Part shown: positions 24,404 through 35,907 of the stretch, piece by piece
How the letters are laid out: each line of letters opens with the position of its first letter
Position numbering within the stretch: position 1 is the first letter of the stretch
NCBI GenBank assembly: GCA_009363875.1
Contig: CM018682.1
Location: 61,216,031 to 61,280,030 of the forward strand
Length of the DNA stretch: 64,000 nt
Direction: 5' to 3'
From: Mikania micrantha
Taxonomy: Eukaryota > Streptophyta > Magnoliopsida > Asterales > Asteraceae
The notes under the pieces: generated by a model
What the model was told of the DNA's origin: nothing
What the model saw: the letters and a program-made list of their open reading frames with translations, nothing else
The model's database searches: none
Translations under genes and position numbers: made by a program

Positions 24404-25050
24404 AGAAAACAAGGAGGAGGTCAAGAAAGTCAAAGAACAACAAGAAAAAGACAAATTAACTGACTTATTGACTAAAGCTTTCAATGATTATTTTCAAATA
24501 AAAAATATGAAGACAAAACATGTGTATAAACCACATGCATATATTCAAGACGTTATGTTCCAATGTGAAACAGAATAATTACAAAATTTATGGTGGTTAT
24601 AGACAAAGAAATACAATGTGTTTTCAATCGTATACTCAATCTTTTCAGCAAACTTGGAATACTCAGAGATCTGGTTCCAGTATGGATGGAAAAAGAAAGT
24701 ATCATATTAATCATGAGATTCACAAAGAAGCTGAATGCCAGTTTCATGAAAATGAAACAATAATAATGAAGCCCAAACCAAAAAGGGTTTGGAAGGTTGT
24801 TAACTCTGATTCCCAGGCTATTACTAAGGGGGAGACTGTTAGCACATAAAGAAAGTAAAAGCTTTGGGTGATTAATTATTGTTATTTTATTACAACATTT
24901 CAGAATACAACTCATATATTTGAGAAGAAGGAGAAACAATTTCAGATACCTGTAGATCTTGATCAGGCCTAAGAAACTTGCTGGAAGCTACTGTTTGTCT
25001 CAAACGAGCTGATCAGAGAATAATCACCGAGCTGTTGTTAAGGGGGAGCC

Positions 25051-27468
25051 TGTTAGTGCACGGATTTATCAACAGCTTTCGATGATTACTCAAGACATTG
25101 TTTTTAGACAAGATCATGTATTTGAGTTGTATTTTGTATTTTCATTGAATTTCTAGTATTGGTCAAGTATTGATTGTCGATGCTAATTGTATCGATAGGA
25201 GTTCCATCGATACTAGTAGTATCGACATGTATAGTGTCGACAATAGTAGTATCGGTACGTTAGTTGTCGATATTAAAAGTATCGATGCTTCCGATACTAG
25301 TTGCCTATATATAGGCATGTGTTTTTTGATTTGTATGTCGTTCTTCATTCACAATATTAAGATTTTCTTTCAATCTAGAGAGAGAAACATTTTATAGAGA
25401 CTTTGCATTTCATTCTTATTATTAATAGTCTTGTAATCGGATCTTCATTCAATGAGAATTCAAATCGTATACATTGTCTTCTTCATACTCTCACACACAC
25501 ACATCGACACGTTTATGGATTCCGCACGTTTTTGAGTCGAGTGATCTCAGTTTGATCCAATGCAAACAGACTTTCAAGTGGTATGAGAGACTTAGTGCTT
25601 GGTTCTGAGACCCCATTGTGTTTTTGAATAGATTCGGATTGTTGAAGATTCAAAATTTGAAAGTTTGTGAAAGATGAAAGTTTGCAGCCACGTTTTTAGA
25701 CAGATTGATCATTTTCAGATGTGATTTTGATCAAATTGACGGGTTAGGGTTGTGTATTTTCGAATTACGAATAGATTGATATAAAATTCGACTCTTAACT
25801 CTCAAAAATGAAGATTTTTGAAGGATTCTTGTGATTTTTCGAGCTGTTCGGACTTACCAGATTTTCCCGCCAATTTCTTGCATCGATACTATTAGTATCG
25901 ACGGAATCTTCATCGATACTATTAGTATCGGTGGAATCTTGGGTGATACTATTAGTATCGACGGAAACTTTATCGATACTATTAGTATCGGTGGAATCTT
26001 CATCGATACTATTAGTATCGGTGGAATCTTTGTAGATACTATTAGTATCGGTGGAATCTTTGTAGATACTATTAGTATCAGCATTGACTTTTTCAGATTA
26101 TTAGTATCAGCGTTAACTTTTGTAGATACTGTCAGTATCTACAAAAACAAGACTTAGAAAATTTTTCGAAGTCCTGAAAATATTTCCTCAGGAATTCAAA
26201 ATAGAAAATTATTCAAGATTATCTACTTTGTTTAGTAAAACGGAGATTGAATATATGTCAAAGCTTCCAGTTCTTTTCACGCTTAGCGATTTTTCATCTT
26301 GGTGTACACACTTTGAAGCGTTTCTGGTGCTGTTGTTGACCCGACTCAAAATTCATATATTTGATGGATATTTTCAATCTAAGCTCAATGGAGTTTATAA
26401 AATTCATCAAGATTAAATAAAGAAGAGAAGGAATGCTATGATCGTGAGAAGAATGTTTTTACCTTGCTTTCTATGGCAATCTCCAAAGATATTTTTCTGA
26501 CTTTCAAGCAGATCAAGAATTCTAAAGATCTTTTGATTGCTATTGCCAAACTTCTGTGATGATTCTAAATTGAAGAATGGTACTAATGATTTAAAAGATC
26601 ATATTGATGAACTGAAACCTGAAGTTATGAGATTAAATAAAAGATGTGATAAATTTAAATTGTTTAAACAAGAAAATACAAGATTAAAGAAAGAAATTGA
26701 AGATTTGAAGATTAAATCTGAACTCCAGGAAAAGCGGATGCATGAAGATCATGTTGATATTTCTAAGGAAATATTCAAGTCAATATCCAAACGTGTTGAG
26801 TGTCAGAAGCAAAAGAGGTAGAGGAAAACAAGGAGGAGGTCAAGAAAGTCAAAGAACAACAAGAAAAAGACAAATTAACTGACTTATTGACTAAAGCTTT
26901 CAATGATTATTTTCAAATAAAATATGAAGACAAAACATGTGTATAAACCACATGCATATAATTCAAGACGTTATGTTCCAATTGTGAAACAGAATAATTA
27001 CAAAATTTATGGTGGTTATAGACAAAGAAATACAATGTGTTTTCAATCGTATACTCAATCTTTTCAGCAAACTTGGAATACTCAGAGATCTGGTTCCAGT
27101 ATGGATGGAAAAAAAAGTATCATATTAATCGTGAGATTCACAAAGAAGCTGAATGCCAGTTTCATGAAAATGAAACAATAATGATGAAGCCCAAACCAAA
27201 AAGGGTTTGGAAGGTTGTTAACTCTGATTCCCAGGCTATTACTAAGGGGGAGACTGTTAGCACATAAAGAAAGTAAAAGCTTTGGGTGATTAATTATTGT
27301 TATTTTATTACAACATTTCAGAATACAACTCATATATTTGAGAAGAAGGAGAAACAATTTCAGATACCTGTAGATCTTGATCAGGCCTAAGATACTTGCT
27401 GGAAGCTACTGTTTGTCTCAAACGAGCTGATCAGAGAATAATCACCGAGCTGTTGTTAAGGGGGAGCC
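25051..27468 (+). repeat. Unit M11 (2418 bp)
   Basis: LTR 25051-25568. ORF2 carries the NREIHK variant (His to Arg) shared with M12 and M13. Gag is broken near 26331-26345. Confidence 0.92.
26201..26821 (+). pseudogene. gag: Gag-like ORF, ATA start and frameshifts (M11)
   Basis: The start reads ATA. An insertion/deletion pair near 26331-26345 leaves the frame but alters residues. Single-base changes near 26400 and 26548 then break it. The last 94 residues are open. Confidence 0.75.
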
Positions 27469-29886
27469 TGTTAGTGCACGGATTTATCAACAGCTTTCGA
27501 TGATTACTCAAGACATTGTTTTTAGACAAGATCATGTATTTGAGTTGTATTTTGTATTTTCATTGAATTTCTAGTATTGGTCAAGTATTGATTGTCGATG
27601 CTAATTGTATCGATAGGAGTTCCATCGATACTAGTAGTATCGACATGTATAGTGTCGACAATAGTAGTATCGGTACGTTAGTTGTCGTATTAAAAGTATC
27701 GATGCTTCCGATACTAGTTGCCTATATATAGGCATGTGTTTGATTTTGTATGTCGTTCTTCATTCACAATATTAAGATTTTCTTTCAATCTAGAGAGAGA
27801 AACATTTTATAGAGACTTTGCATTTCATTCTTATTATTAATAGTCTTGTAATCGGATCTTCATTCAATGAGAATTCAAATCGTATACATTGTCTTCTTCA
27901 TACTCTCACACACACATCGACACGTTATGGATTCCGCACGTTTTTGAGTCGAGTGATCTCAGTTTGATCCAATGCAAACAGACTTTCAAGTGGTATGAGA
28001 GACTTAGTGCTTGGTTCTGAGACCCCATTGTGTGTTTTGAATAGATTCGGATTGTTGAAGATTCAAAATTTGAAAGTTTGTGAAAGATGAAAGTTTGCAG
28101 CCACGTTTTTAGACAGATTGATCATTTTCAGATGTGATTTTGATCAAATTGACGGGTTAGGGTTGTGTATTTTCGAATTACGAATAGATTGATATAAAAT
28201 TCGACTCTTAACTCTCAAAAATGAAGATTTTTGAAGGATTCTTGTGATTTTTCGAGCTGTTCGGACTTACCAGATTTTCCCGCCAATTTCTTGCATCGAT
28301 ACTATTAGTATCGACGGAATCTTCATTCATCGATACTATTAGTATCGGTGGAATCTTGGGTGATACTATTAGTATCGACGGAAACTTTATCGATACTATT
28401 AGTATCGGTGGAATCTTCATCGATACTATTAGTATCGGTGGAATCTTTGTAGATACTATTAGTATCGGTGGAATCTTTGTAGATACTATTAGTATCAGCA
28501 TTGACTTTTTCAGATTATTAGTATCAGCGTTAACTTTTGTAGATACTGTCAGTATCTACAAAAACAAGACTTAGAAAATTTTTCGAAGTCCTGAAAATAT
28601 TTCCTCAGGAATTCAAAATAGAAATTATTCAAGATTATCTACTTTGTTTAGTAAAACGGAGATTGAATATATGTCAAAGCTTCCAGTTCTTTTCACGCTT
28701 AGCGATTTTTCATCTTGGTGTACACACTTTGAAGCGTTTCTGTTGTGCTTGTTGACCCGAATCTCAAAATTCATATATTTGATGGATATTTTCAATCTAA
28801 GCTCAATGGAGTTTATAAAAATTCATCAAGATTAAATAAAGAAGAGAAGGAATGCTATGATCGTGAGAAGAATGTTTTTACCTTGCTTTCTATGGCAATC
28901 TCCAAAGATATTTTTTCTGACTTTCAAGCAGATCAAGAATTCTAAAGATCTTTGATTGCTATTGCCAACTTCTGTGATGATTCTAAATTGAAGAATGGTA
29001 CTAATGATTTAAAAGATCATATTGATGAACTGAAACCTGAAGTTATGAGATTAAATAAAAGATGTGATAAATTTAAATTGTTTAAACAAGAAAATACAAG
29101 ATTAAAGAAAGAAATTGAAGATTTGAAGATTAAATCTGAACTCCAGGAAAAGCGGATGCATGAAGATCATGTTGATATTTCTAAGGAAATATTCAAGTCA
29201 ATATCCAAACGTGTTGAGTGTCAGAAGCAAAAGAGGTAGAGGAAAACAAGGAGGAGGTCAAGAAAGTCAAAGAAACAACAAGAAAAAGACAAATTAACTG
29301 ACTTATTGACTAAAGCTTTCAATGATTATTTTCAAATAAAAAATATGAAGACAAAACATGTATAAACCACATGCATATAATTCAAGACGTTATGTTCCAA
29401 TTGTGAAACAGAATAATTACAAAATTTATGGTGGTTATAGACAAAGAAATACAATGTGTTTTCAATCGTATACTCAATCTTTTCAGCAAACTTGGAATAC
29501 TCAGAGATCTGGTTCCAGTATGGATGGAAAAAGAAAGTATCATATTAATCGTGAGATTCACAAAGAAGCTGAATGCCAGTTTCATGAAAATGAAACAATA
29601 ATAATGAAGCCCAAACCAAAAAGGTTTGGAAGGTTGTTAACTCTGATTCCAGGCTATTACTAAGGGGGAGACTGTTAGCACATAAAGAAAGTAAAAGCTT
29701 TGGGTGATTAATTATTGTTATTTTATTACAACATTTCAGAATACAACTCATATATTTGAGAAGAAGGAGAAACAATTTCAGATACCTGTAGATCTTGATC
29801 AGGCCTAAGAAACTTGCTGGAAGCTACTGTTTGTCTCAAACGAGCTGATCAGAGAATAATCACCGAGCTGTTGTTAAGGGGGAGCC
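27469..29886 (+). repeat. Unit M12 (2418 bp)
   Basis: LTR 27469-27980. Gag is broken by several indels (about 28623, 28741, 28914, 28950). A 4-base insertion (TCAT) lies in the leader at about 28325. Confidence 0.92.
28618..29239 (+). pseudogene. gag: Gag-like ORF, ATA start and frameshifts (M12)
   Basis: The start reads ATA and one A is lost right after it. Extra bases near 28741 and 28914 and a loss near 28950 split the frame into three parts. The coiled-coil part is open to the usual stop. Confidence 0.75.
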
Positions 29887-31083
29887 TGTTAGTGCACGGA
29901 TTTATCAACAGCTTTCGATGATTACTCAAGACATTGTTTTTAGACAAGATCATGTATTTGAGTTGTATTTTGTATTTTCATTGAATTTCTAGTATTGGTC
30001 AAGTATTGATTGTCGATGCTATTGTATCGATAGGAGTTCCATCGATACTAGTAGTATCGACATGTATAGTGTCGACAATAGTAGTATCGGTACGTTAGTT
30101 GTCGATATTAAAAGTATCGATGCTTCCGATACTAGTTGCCTATATATAGGCATGTGTTGATTTTGTATGTCGTTCTTCATTCACAATATTAAGATTTTCT
30201 TTCAATCTAGAGAGAGAAACATTTTATAGAGACTTTGCATTTCATTCTTATTATTAATAGTCTTGTAATCGGATCTTCATTCAATGAGAATTCAAATCGT
30301 ATACATTGTCTTCTTCATACTCTCACACACACATCGACACGTTTATGGATTCCGCACGTTTTTGAGTCGAGTGATCTCAGTTTGATCCAATGCAAACAGA
30401 CTTTCAAGTGGTATGAGAGACTTAGTGCTTGGTTCTGAGACCCCATTGTGTGTTTTGAATAGATTCGGATTGTTGAAGATTCAAAATTTGAAAGTTTGTG
30501 AAAGATGAAGTTTGCAGCCACGTTTTTAGACAGATTGATCATTTTCAGATGTGATTTTGATCAAATTGACGGGTTAGGGTTGTGTATTTTCGAATTACGA
30601 ATAGATTGATATAAAATTCGACTCTTAACTCTCAAAAATGAAGATTTTTGAAGGATTCTTGTGATTTTTCGAGCTGTTCGGACTTACCAGATTTTCCCGC
30701 CAATTTCTTGCATCGATACTATTAGTATCGACGGAATCTTCATCGATACTATTAGTATCGGTGGAATCTTGGGTGATACTATTAGTATCGACGGAAACTT
30801 TATCGATACTATTAGTATCGGTGGAATCTTCATCGATACTATTAGTATCGGTGGAATCTTTGTAGATACTATTAGTATCGGTGGAATCTTTGTAGATACT
30901 ATTAGTATCAGCATTGACTTTTTCAGATTATTAGTATCAGCGTTAACTTTTGTAGATACTGTCAGTATCTACAAAAACAAGACTTAGAAAATTTTCGAAG
31001 TCCTGAAAATATTTCCTCAGGAATTCAAAATAGAAAATTATTCAAGATTATCTACTTTGTTTAGTAAAACGGAGATTGAATAT

Positions 31084-31641
31084 ATGTCAAAGCTTCCAGT
31101 TCTTTTCACGCTTAGCGATTTTTCATCTTGGTGTACACACTTTGAAGCGTTTCTGGTGCTTGTTGACCCGAATCTCAAAATTCATATATTTGATGGATAT
31201 TTTCAATCTAAGCTCAATGGAGTTTATAAAAATTCATCAAGATTAAATAAAGAAGAGAAGGAATGCTATGATCGTGAGAAGAATGTTTTTACCTTGCTTT
31301 CTATGGCAATCTCCAAAGATATTTTTCTGACTTTCAAGCAGATCAAGAATTCTAAAGATCTTTTGATTGCTATTGCCAACTTCTGTGATGATTCTAAATT
31401 GAAGAATGGTACTAATGAATTAAAAGATCATATTGATGAACTGAAACCTGAAGTAAATAAAAGATGTGATAAATTTAAATTGTTTAAACAAGAAAATACA
31501 AGATTAAAGAAAGAAATTGAAGATTTGAAGATTAAATCTGAACTCCAGGAAAAGCGGATGCATGAAGATCATGTTGATATTTCTAAGGAAATATTCAAGT
31601 CAATATCCAAACGTGTTGAGTGTCAGAAGCAAAAGAGGTAG
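31084..31641 (+). CDS. gag: Gag-like protein, 185 aa from internal ATG (M13)
   Basis: The original start position (31030) is ATA, so I use the first in-frame ATG, 18 codons later, at MSKLPVL. A 9-base in-frame deletion removes three residues (VMRL shortened before NKRCDK). TTG at 31057 could be read as a start only under bacterial rules. Confidence 0.55.
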   Translation: MSKLPVLFTLSDFSSWCTHFEAFLVLVDPNLKIHIFDGYFQSKLNGVYKNSSRLNKEEKECYDREKNVFTLLSMAISKDIFLTFKQIKNSKDLLIAIANFCDDSKLKNGTNELKDHIDELKPEVNKRCDKFKLFKQENTRLKKEIEDLKIKSELQEKRMHEDHVDISKEIFKSISKRVECQKQKR

Positions 31642-32090
31642 AGGAAAACAAGGAGGAGGTCAAGAAAGTCAAAGAACAACAAGAAAAAGACAAATTAACT
31701 GACTTATTGACTAAAGCTTTCAATGATTATTTTCAAATAAAAAATATGAAGACAAAACATGTGTATAAACCACATGCATATAATTCAAGACGTTATGTTC
31801 CAATTGTGAAACAGAATAATTACAAAATTTATGGTGGTTATAGACAAAGAAATACAATGTGTTTTCAATCGTATACTCAATCTTTTCAGCAAACTTGGAA
31901 TACTCAGAGATCTGGTTCCAGTATGGATGGAAAAAGAAAGTATCATATTAATCGTGAGATTCACAAAGAAGCTGAATGCCAGTTTCATGAAAATGAAACA
32001 ATAATAATGAAGCCCAAACCAAAAAGGGTTTGGAAGGTTGTTAACTCTGATTCCCAGGCTATTACTAAGGGGGAGACTGTTAGCACATAA
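31620..32090 (+). CDS. ORF2 of array unit, 156 aa (M13)
   Basis: Same sequence as M15 except NREIHK for NHEIHK, a change shared with M11 and M12. Confidence 0.35.
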   Translation: MSEAKEVEENKEEVKKVKEQQEKDKLTDLLTKAFNDYFQIKNMKTKHVYKPHAYNSRRYVPIVKQNNYKIYGGYRQRNTMCFQSYTQSFQQTWNTQRSGSSMDGKRKYHINREIHKEAECQFHENETIIMKPKPKRVWKVVNSDSQAITKGETVST

Positions 32091-33489
32091 AGAAAGTAAA
32101 AGCTTTGGGTGATTAATTATTGTTATTTTATTACAACATTTCAGAATACAACTCATATATTTGAGAAGAAGGAGAAACAATTTCAGATACCTGTAGATCT
32201 TGATCAGGCCTAAGAAACTTGCTGGAAGCTACTGTTTGTCTCAAACGAGCTGATCAGAGAATAATCACCGAGCTGTTGTAAGGGGAGCCTGTTAGTGCAA
32301 TGCACGGATTTATCAACAGCTTTCGATGATTACTCAAGACATTGTTTTTAGACAAGATCATGTATTTGAGTTGTATTTTGTATTTTCATTGAATTTCTAG
32401 TATTGGTCAAGTATTGATTGTCGATGCTAATTGTATCGATAGGAGTTCCATCGATACTAGTAGTATCGACATGTATAGTGTCGACAATAGTAGTATCGGT
32501 ACGTTAGTTGTCGATATTAAAAGTATCGATGCTTCCGATACTAGTTGCCTATATATAGGCATGTGTTTGATTTTGTATGTCGTTCTTCATTCACAATATT
32601 AGATTTTCTTTCAATCTAGAGAGAGAAACATTTTATAGAGACTTTGCATTTCATTCTTATTATTAATAGTCTTGTAATCGGATCTTCATTCAATGAGAAT
32701 TCAAATCGTATACATTGTCTTCTTCATACTCTCACACACACATCGACACGTTTATGGATTCCGCACGTTTTTGAGTCGAGTGATCTCAGTTTGATCCAAT
32801 GCAAACAGACTTTCAAGTGGTATGAGAGACTTAGTGCTTGGTTCTGAGACCCCATTGGTGTTTTGAATAGATTCGGATTGTTGAAGATTCAAAATTTGAA
32901 AGTTTGTGAAAGATGAAAGTTTGCAGCCACGTTTTTAGACAGATTGATCATTTTCAGATGTGATTTTGATCAAATTGACGGGTTAGGGTTGTGTATTTTC
33001 GAATTACGAATAGATTGATATAAAATTCGACTCTTAACTCTCAAAAATGAAGATTTTTGAAGGATTCTTGTGATTTTTCGAGCTGTTCGGACTTACCAGA
33101 TTTTCCCGCCAATTTCTTGCATCGATACTATTAGTATCGACGGAATCTTCATCGATACTATTAGTATCGGTGGAATCTGGGTGATACTATTAGTATCGAC
33201 GAAACTTTATCGATACTATTAGTATCGGTGGAATCTTCATCGATACTATTAGTATCGTGGAATCTTTGTAGATACTATTAGTATCGGTGGAATCTTTGTA
33301 GATACTATTAGTATCAGCATTGACTTTTTCAGATTATTAGTATCAGCGTTAACTTTTGTAGATACTGTCAGTATCTACAAAAACAAGACTTAGAAATTTT
33401 TCGAAGTCCTGAAAATATTTCCTCAGGAATTCAAAATAGAAAATTATTCAAGATTATCTACTTTGTTTAGTAAAACGGAGATTGAATAT

Positions 33490-34056
33490 ATGTCAAAGCT
33501 TCCAGTTCTTTTCACGCTTAGCGATTTTTCATCTTGGTGTACACACTTTGAAGCGTTTCTGGTGCTTGTTGACCCGAATCTCAAAATTCATATATTTGAT
33601 GGATATTTTCAATCTAAGCTCAATGGAGTTTATAAAAATTCATCAAGATTAAATAAAGAAGAGAAGGAATGCTATGATCGTGAGAAGAATGTTTTTACCT
33701 TGCTTTCTATGGCAATCTCCAAAGATATTTTTCTGACTTTCAAGCAGATGAAGAATTCTAAAGATCTTTTGATTGCTATTGCCAACTTCTGTGATGATTC
33801 TAAATTGAAGAATGGTACTAATGATTTAAAAGATCATATTGATGAACTGAAACCTGAAGTTATGAGATTAAATAAAAGATGTGATAAATTTAAATTGTTT
33901 AAACAAGAAAATACAAGATTAAAGAAAGAAATTGAAGATTTGAAGATTAAATCTGAACTCCAGGAAAAGCGGATGCATGAAGATCATGTTGATATTTCTA
34001 AGGAAATATTCAAGTCAATATCCAAACGTGTTGAGTGTCAGAAGCAAAAGAGGTAG
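33490..34056 (+). CDS. gag: Gag-like protein, 188 aa from internal ATG (M14)
   Basis: The frame is uninterrupted from the ATA at 33436 to the stop. The first usable ATG is at 33490. It carries KQMKNSK, KDLLIAIANF (Trp to Leu) and KDHIDELK, the variants of the central block. Confidence 0.55.
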   Translation: MSKLPVLFTLSDFSSWCTHFEAFLVLVDPNLKIHIFDGYFQSKLNGVYKNSSRLNKEEKECYDREKNVFTLLSMAISKDIFLTFKQMKNSKDLLIAIANFCDDSKLKNGTNDLKDHIDELKPEVMRLNKRCDKFKLFKQENTRLKKEIEDLKIKSELQEKRMHEDHVDISKEIFKSISKRVECQKQKR

Positions 34057-34505
34057 AGGAAAACAAGGAGGAGGTCAAGAAAGTCAAAGAACAACAAGAA
34101 AAAGACAAATTAACTGACTTATTGACTAAAGCTTTCAATGATTATTTTCAAATAAAAAATATGAAGACAAAACATGTGTATAAACCACATGCATATAATT
34201 CAAGACGTTATGTTCCAATTGTGAAACAGAATAATTACAAAATTTATGGTGGTTATAGACAAAGAAATACAATGTGTTTTCAATCGTATACTCAATCTTT
34301 TCAGCAAACTTGGAATACTCAGAGATCTGGTTCCAGTATGGATGGAAAAAGAAAGTATCATATTAATCATGAGATTCACAAAGAAGCTGAATGCCAGTTT
34401 CATGAAAATGAAACAATAATAATGAAGCCCAAACCAAAAAGGGTTTGGAAGGTTGTTAACTCTGATTCCCAGGCTATTACTAAGGGGGAGACTGTTAGCA
34501 CATAA
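34035..34505 (+). CDS. ORF2 of array unit, 156 aa (M14)
   Basis: By eye identical to M15 ORF2. It overlaps the Gag stop by 22 bases. Confidence 0.35.
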   Translation: MSEAKEVEENKEEVKKVKEQQEKDKLTDLLTKAFNDYFQIKNMKTKHVYKPHAYNSRRYVPIVKQNNYKIYGGYRQRNTMCFQSYTQSFQQTWNTQRSGSSMDGKRKYHINHEIHKEAECQFHENETIIMKPKPKRVWKVVNSDSQAITKGETVST

Positions 34506-35230
34506 AGAAAGTAAAAGCTTTGGGTGATTAATTATTGTTATTTTATTACAACATTTCAGAATACAACTCATATATTTGAGAAGAAGGAGAAACAATTTCA
34601 GATACCTGTAGATCTTGATCAGGCCTAAGAAACTTGCTGGAAGCTACTGTTTGTCTCAAACGAGCTGATCAGAGAATAATCACCGAGCTGTTGTTAAGGG
34701 GGAGCCTGTTAGTGCACGGATTTATCAACAGCTTTCGATGATTACTCAAGACATTGTTTTTAGACAAGATCATGTATTTGAGTTGTATTTTGTATTTTCA
34801 TTGAATTTCTAGTATTGGTCAAGTATTGATTGTCGATGCTAATTGTATCGATAGGAGTTCCATCGATACTAGTAGTATCGACATGTATAGTGTCGACAAT
34901 AGTAGTATCGGTACGTTAGTTGTCGATATTAAAAGTATCGATGCTTCCGATACTAGTTGCCTATATATAGGCATGTGTTTGATTTTGTATGTCGTTCTTC
35001 ATTCACAATATTAAGATTTTCTTTCAATCTAGAGAGAGAAACATTTTATAGAGACTTTGCATTTCATTCTTATTATTAATAGTCTTGTAATCGGATCTTC
35101 ATTCAATGAGAATTCAAATCGTATACATTGTCTTCTTCATACTCTCACACACACATCGACACGTTTATGGATTCCGCACGTTTTTGAGTCGAGTGATCTC
35201 AGTTTGATCCAATGCAAACAGACTTTCAAG

Positions 35231-35242
35231 TGGTATGAGAGA
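35231..35242 (+). other. Primer-binding site of the array unit (M15)
   Basis: TGGTATGAGAGA lies 11 bases after the LTR end. The usual plant PBS for initiator-Met tRNA is TGGTATCAGAGC, so two bases of twelve differ. The same C-to-G change is in nearly all units, implying it was fixed before amplification. M1, M20 and M21 are decayed further. Confidence 0.7.
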
Positions 35243-35533
35243 CTTAGTGCTTGGTTCTGAGACCCCATTGTGTGTTTTGAATAGATTCGGATTGTTGAAG
35301 ATTCAAAATTTGAAAGTTTGTGAAAGATGAAAGTTTGCAGCCACGTTTTTAGACAGATTGATCATTTTCAGATGTGATTTTGATCAAATTGACGGGTTAG
35401 GGTTGTGTATTTTCGAATTACGAATAGATTGATATAAAATTCGACTCTTAACTCTCAAAAATGAAGATTTTTGAAGGATTCTTGTGATTTTTCGAGCTGT
35501 TCGGACTTACCAGATTTTCCCGCCAATTTCTTG

Positions 35534-35743
35534 CATCGATACTATTAGTATCGACGGAATCTTCATCGATACTATTAGTATCGGTGGAATCTTGGGTGAT
35601 ACTATTAGTATCGACGGAAACTTTATCGATACTATTAGTATCGGTGGAATCTTCATCGATACTATTAGTATCGGTGGAATCTTTGTAGATACTATTAGTA
35701 TCGGTGGAATCTTTGTAGATACTATTAGTATCAGCATTGACTT
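35534..35743 (+). repeat. 30-bp palindromic minisatellite in the leader (M15)
   Basis: Seven tandem 30-bp repeats of the form NNTNGATACTATTAGTATC plus an 11-base tail (usually GGTGGAATCTT). The core CGATACTATTAGTATCG is a perfect 8+1+8 palindrome. Copy number differs between units: about 4 in M1, 6 in M2, 7 in M3, 8 in M4, 7 in most others. The first five bases alternate between CATCG, GGGTG, TATCG and TGTAG in the same order in each unit, so units were copied whole after the repeats formed. Confidence 0.92.
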
Positions 35744-35770
35744 TTTCAGATTATTAGTATCAGCGTTAAC

Positions 35771-35799
35771 TTTTGTAGATACTGTCAGTATCTACAAAA
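35771..35799 (+). other. Perfect 29-bp palindrome in the leader (M15)
   Basis: Arms of 14 bases (TTTTGTAGATACTG and its exact complement) flank a single T. The element lies about 28 bp after the minisatellite and 55 bp before the Gag start position. It is intact in most units (for example 4267-4295 in M2), has one mismatch in M20, and is deleted in M18. In RNA it would fold as a hairpin with a three-base loop or pair between two molecules. Confidence 0.9.
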
Positions 35800-35907
35800 A
35801 CAAGACTTAGAAAATTTTTCGAAGTCCTGAAAATATTTCCTCAGGAATTCAAAATAGAAAATTATTCAAGATTATCTACTTTGTTTAGTAAAACGGAGAT
35901 TGAATAT

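Larger units (their letters stand above)
22768..25050 (+). repeat. Unit M10 (2283 bp, contains gap)
   Basis: LTR 22768-23274. The leader is interrupted by 100 Ns. Compared with other units the Ns replace roughly 240 bp, or that plus whole units. This is the first unit with ATA in place of the gag ATG. Gag is frameshifted. Confidence 0.88.
29887..32289 (+). repeat. Unit M13 (2403 bp)
   Basis: LTR 29887-30398. Gag is open from 31084 to 31641 with an in-frame 9-base deletion. ORF2 is open at 31620-32090. The PPT before M14 has lost bases. Confidence 0.93.
32290..34706 (+). repeat. Unit M14 (2417 bp)
   Basis: LTR 32290-32807, with a 4-base duplication (TGCA) near its start. Gag is open at 33490-34056 and ORF2 at 34035-34505. 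It shares the KQMKNSK Gag variant with M15 only. Confidence 0.93.
35243..35853 (+). other. Leader of the array unit (M15), non-coding
   Basis: About 610 bp separate the PBS from the Gag start. The first 290 bp show no feature I recognise beyond an ATGAAGATTTTTGAAGG stretch before the repeats. The rest holds the minisatellite, the 29-bp palindrome and a short stem-loop, listed separately. Confidence 0.7.

Noticed and set aside
35057..35260. 67-aa frame inside the LTR (HFILIINSLVI...)
   Set aside because: Lies in R/U5 and crosses the LTR end and PBS; it starts at TTG, not ATG.
35507..35737. Opposite-strand frame with PPILIVST repeats
   Set aside because: Complement of the same minisatellite; the palindromic unit is open on both strands by composition.
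35534..35743. CRISPR-like array
   Set aside because: Tandem 30-bp repeats have no unique spacers, and the genome is a plant.
35484..35810. 108-aa frame with a DTISIGGIF decapeptide repeat upstream of gag, recurring in most units
   Set aside because: It is the 30-bp minisatellite read in one frame; 30 is a multiple of three and the repeat lacks stops. There is no ATG at its start, and repeat number changes freely between units.
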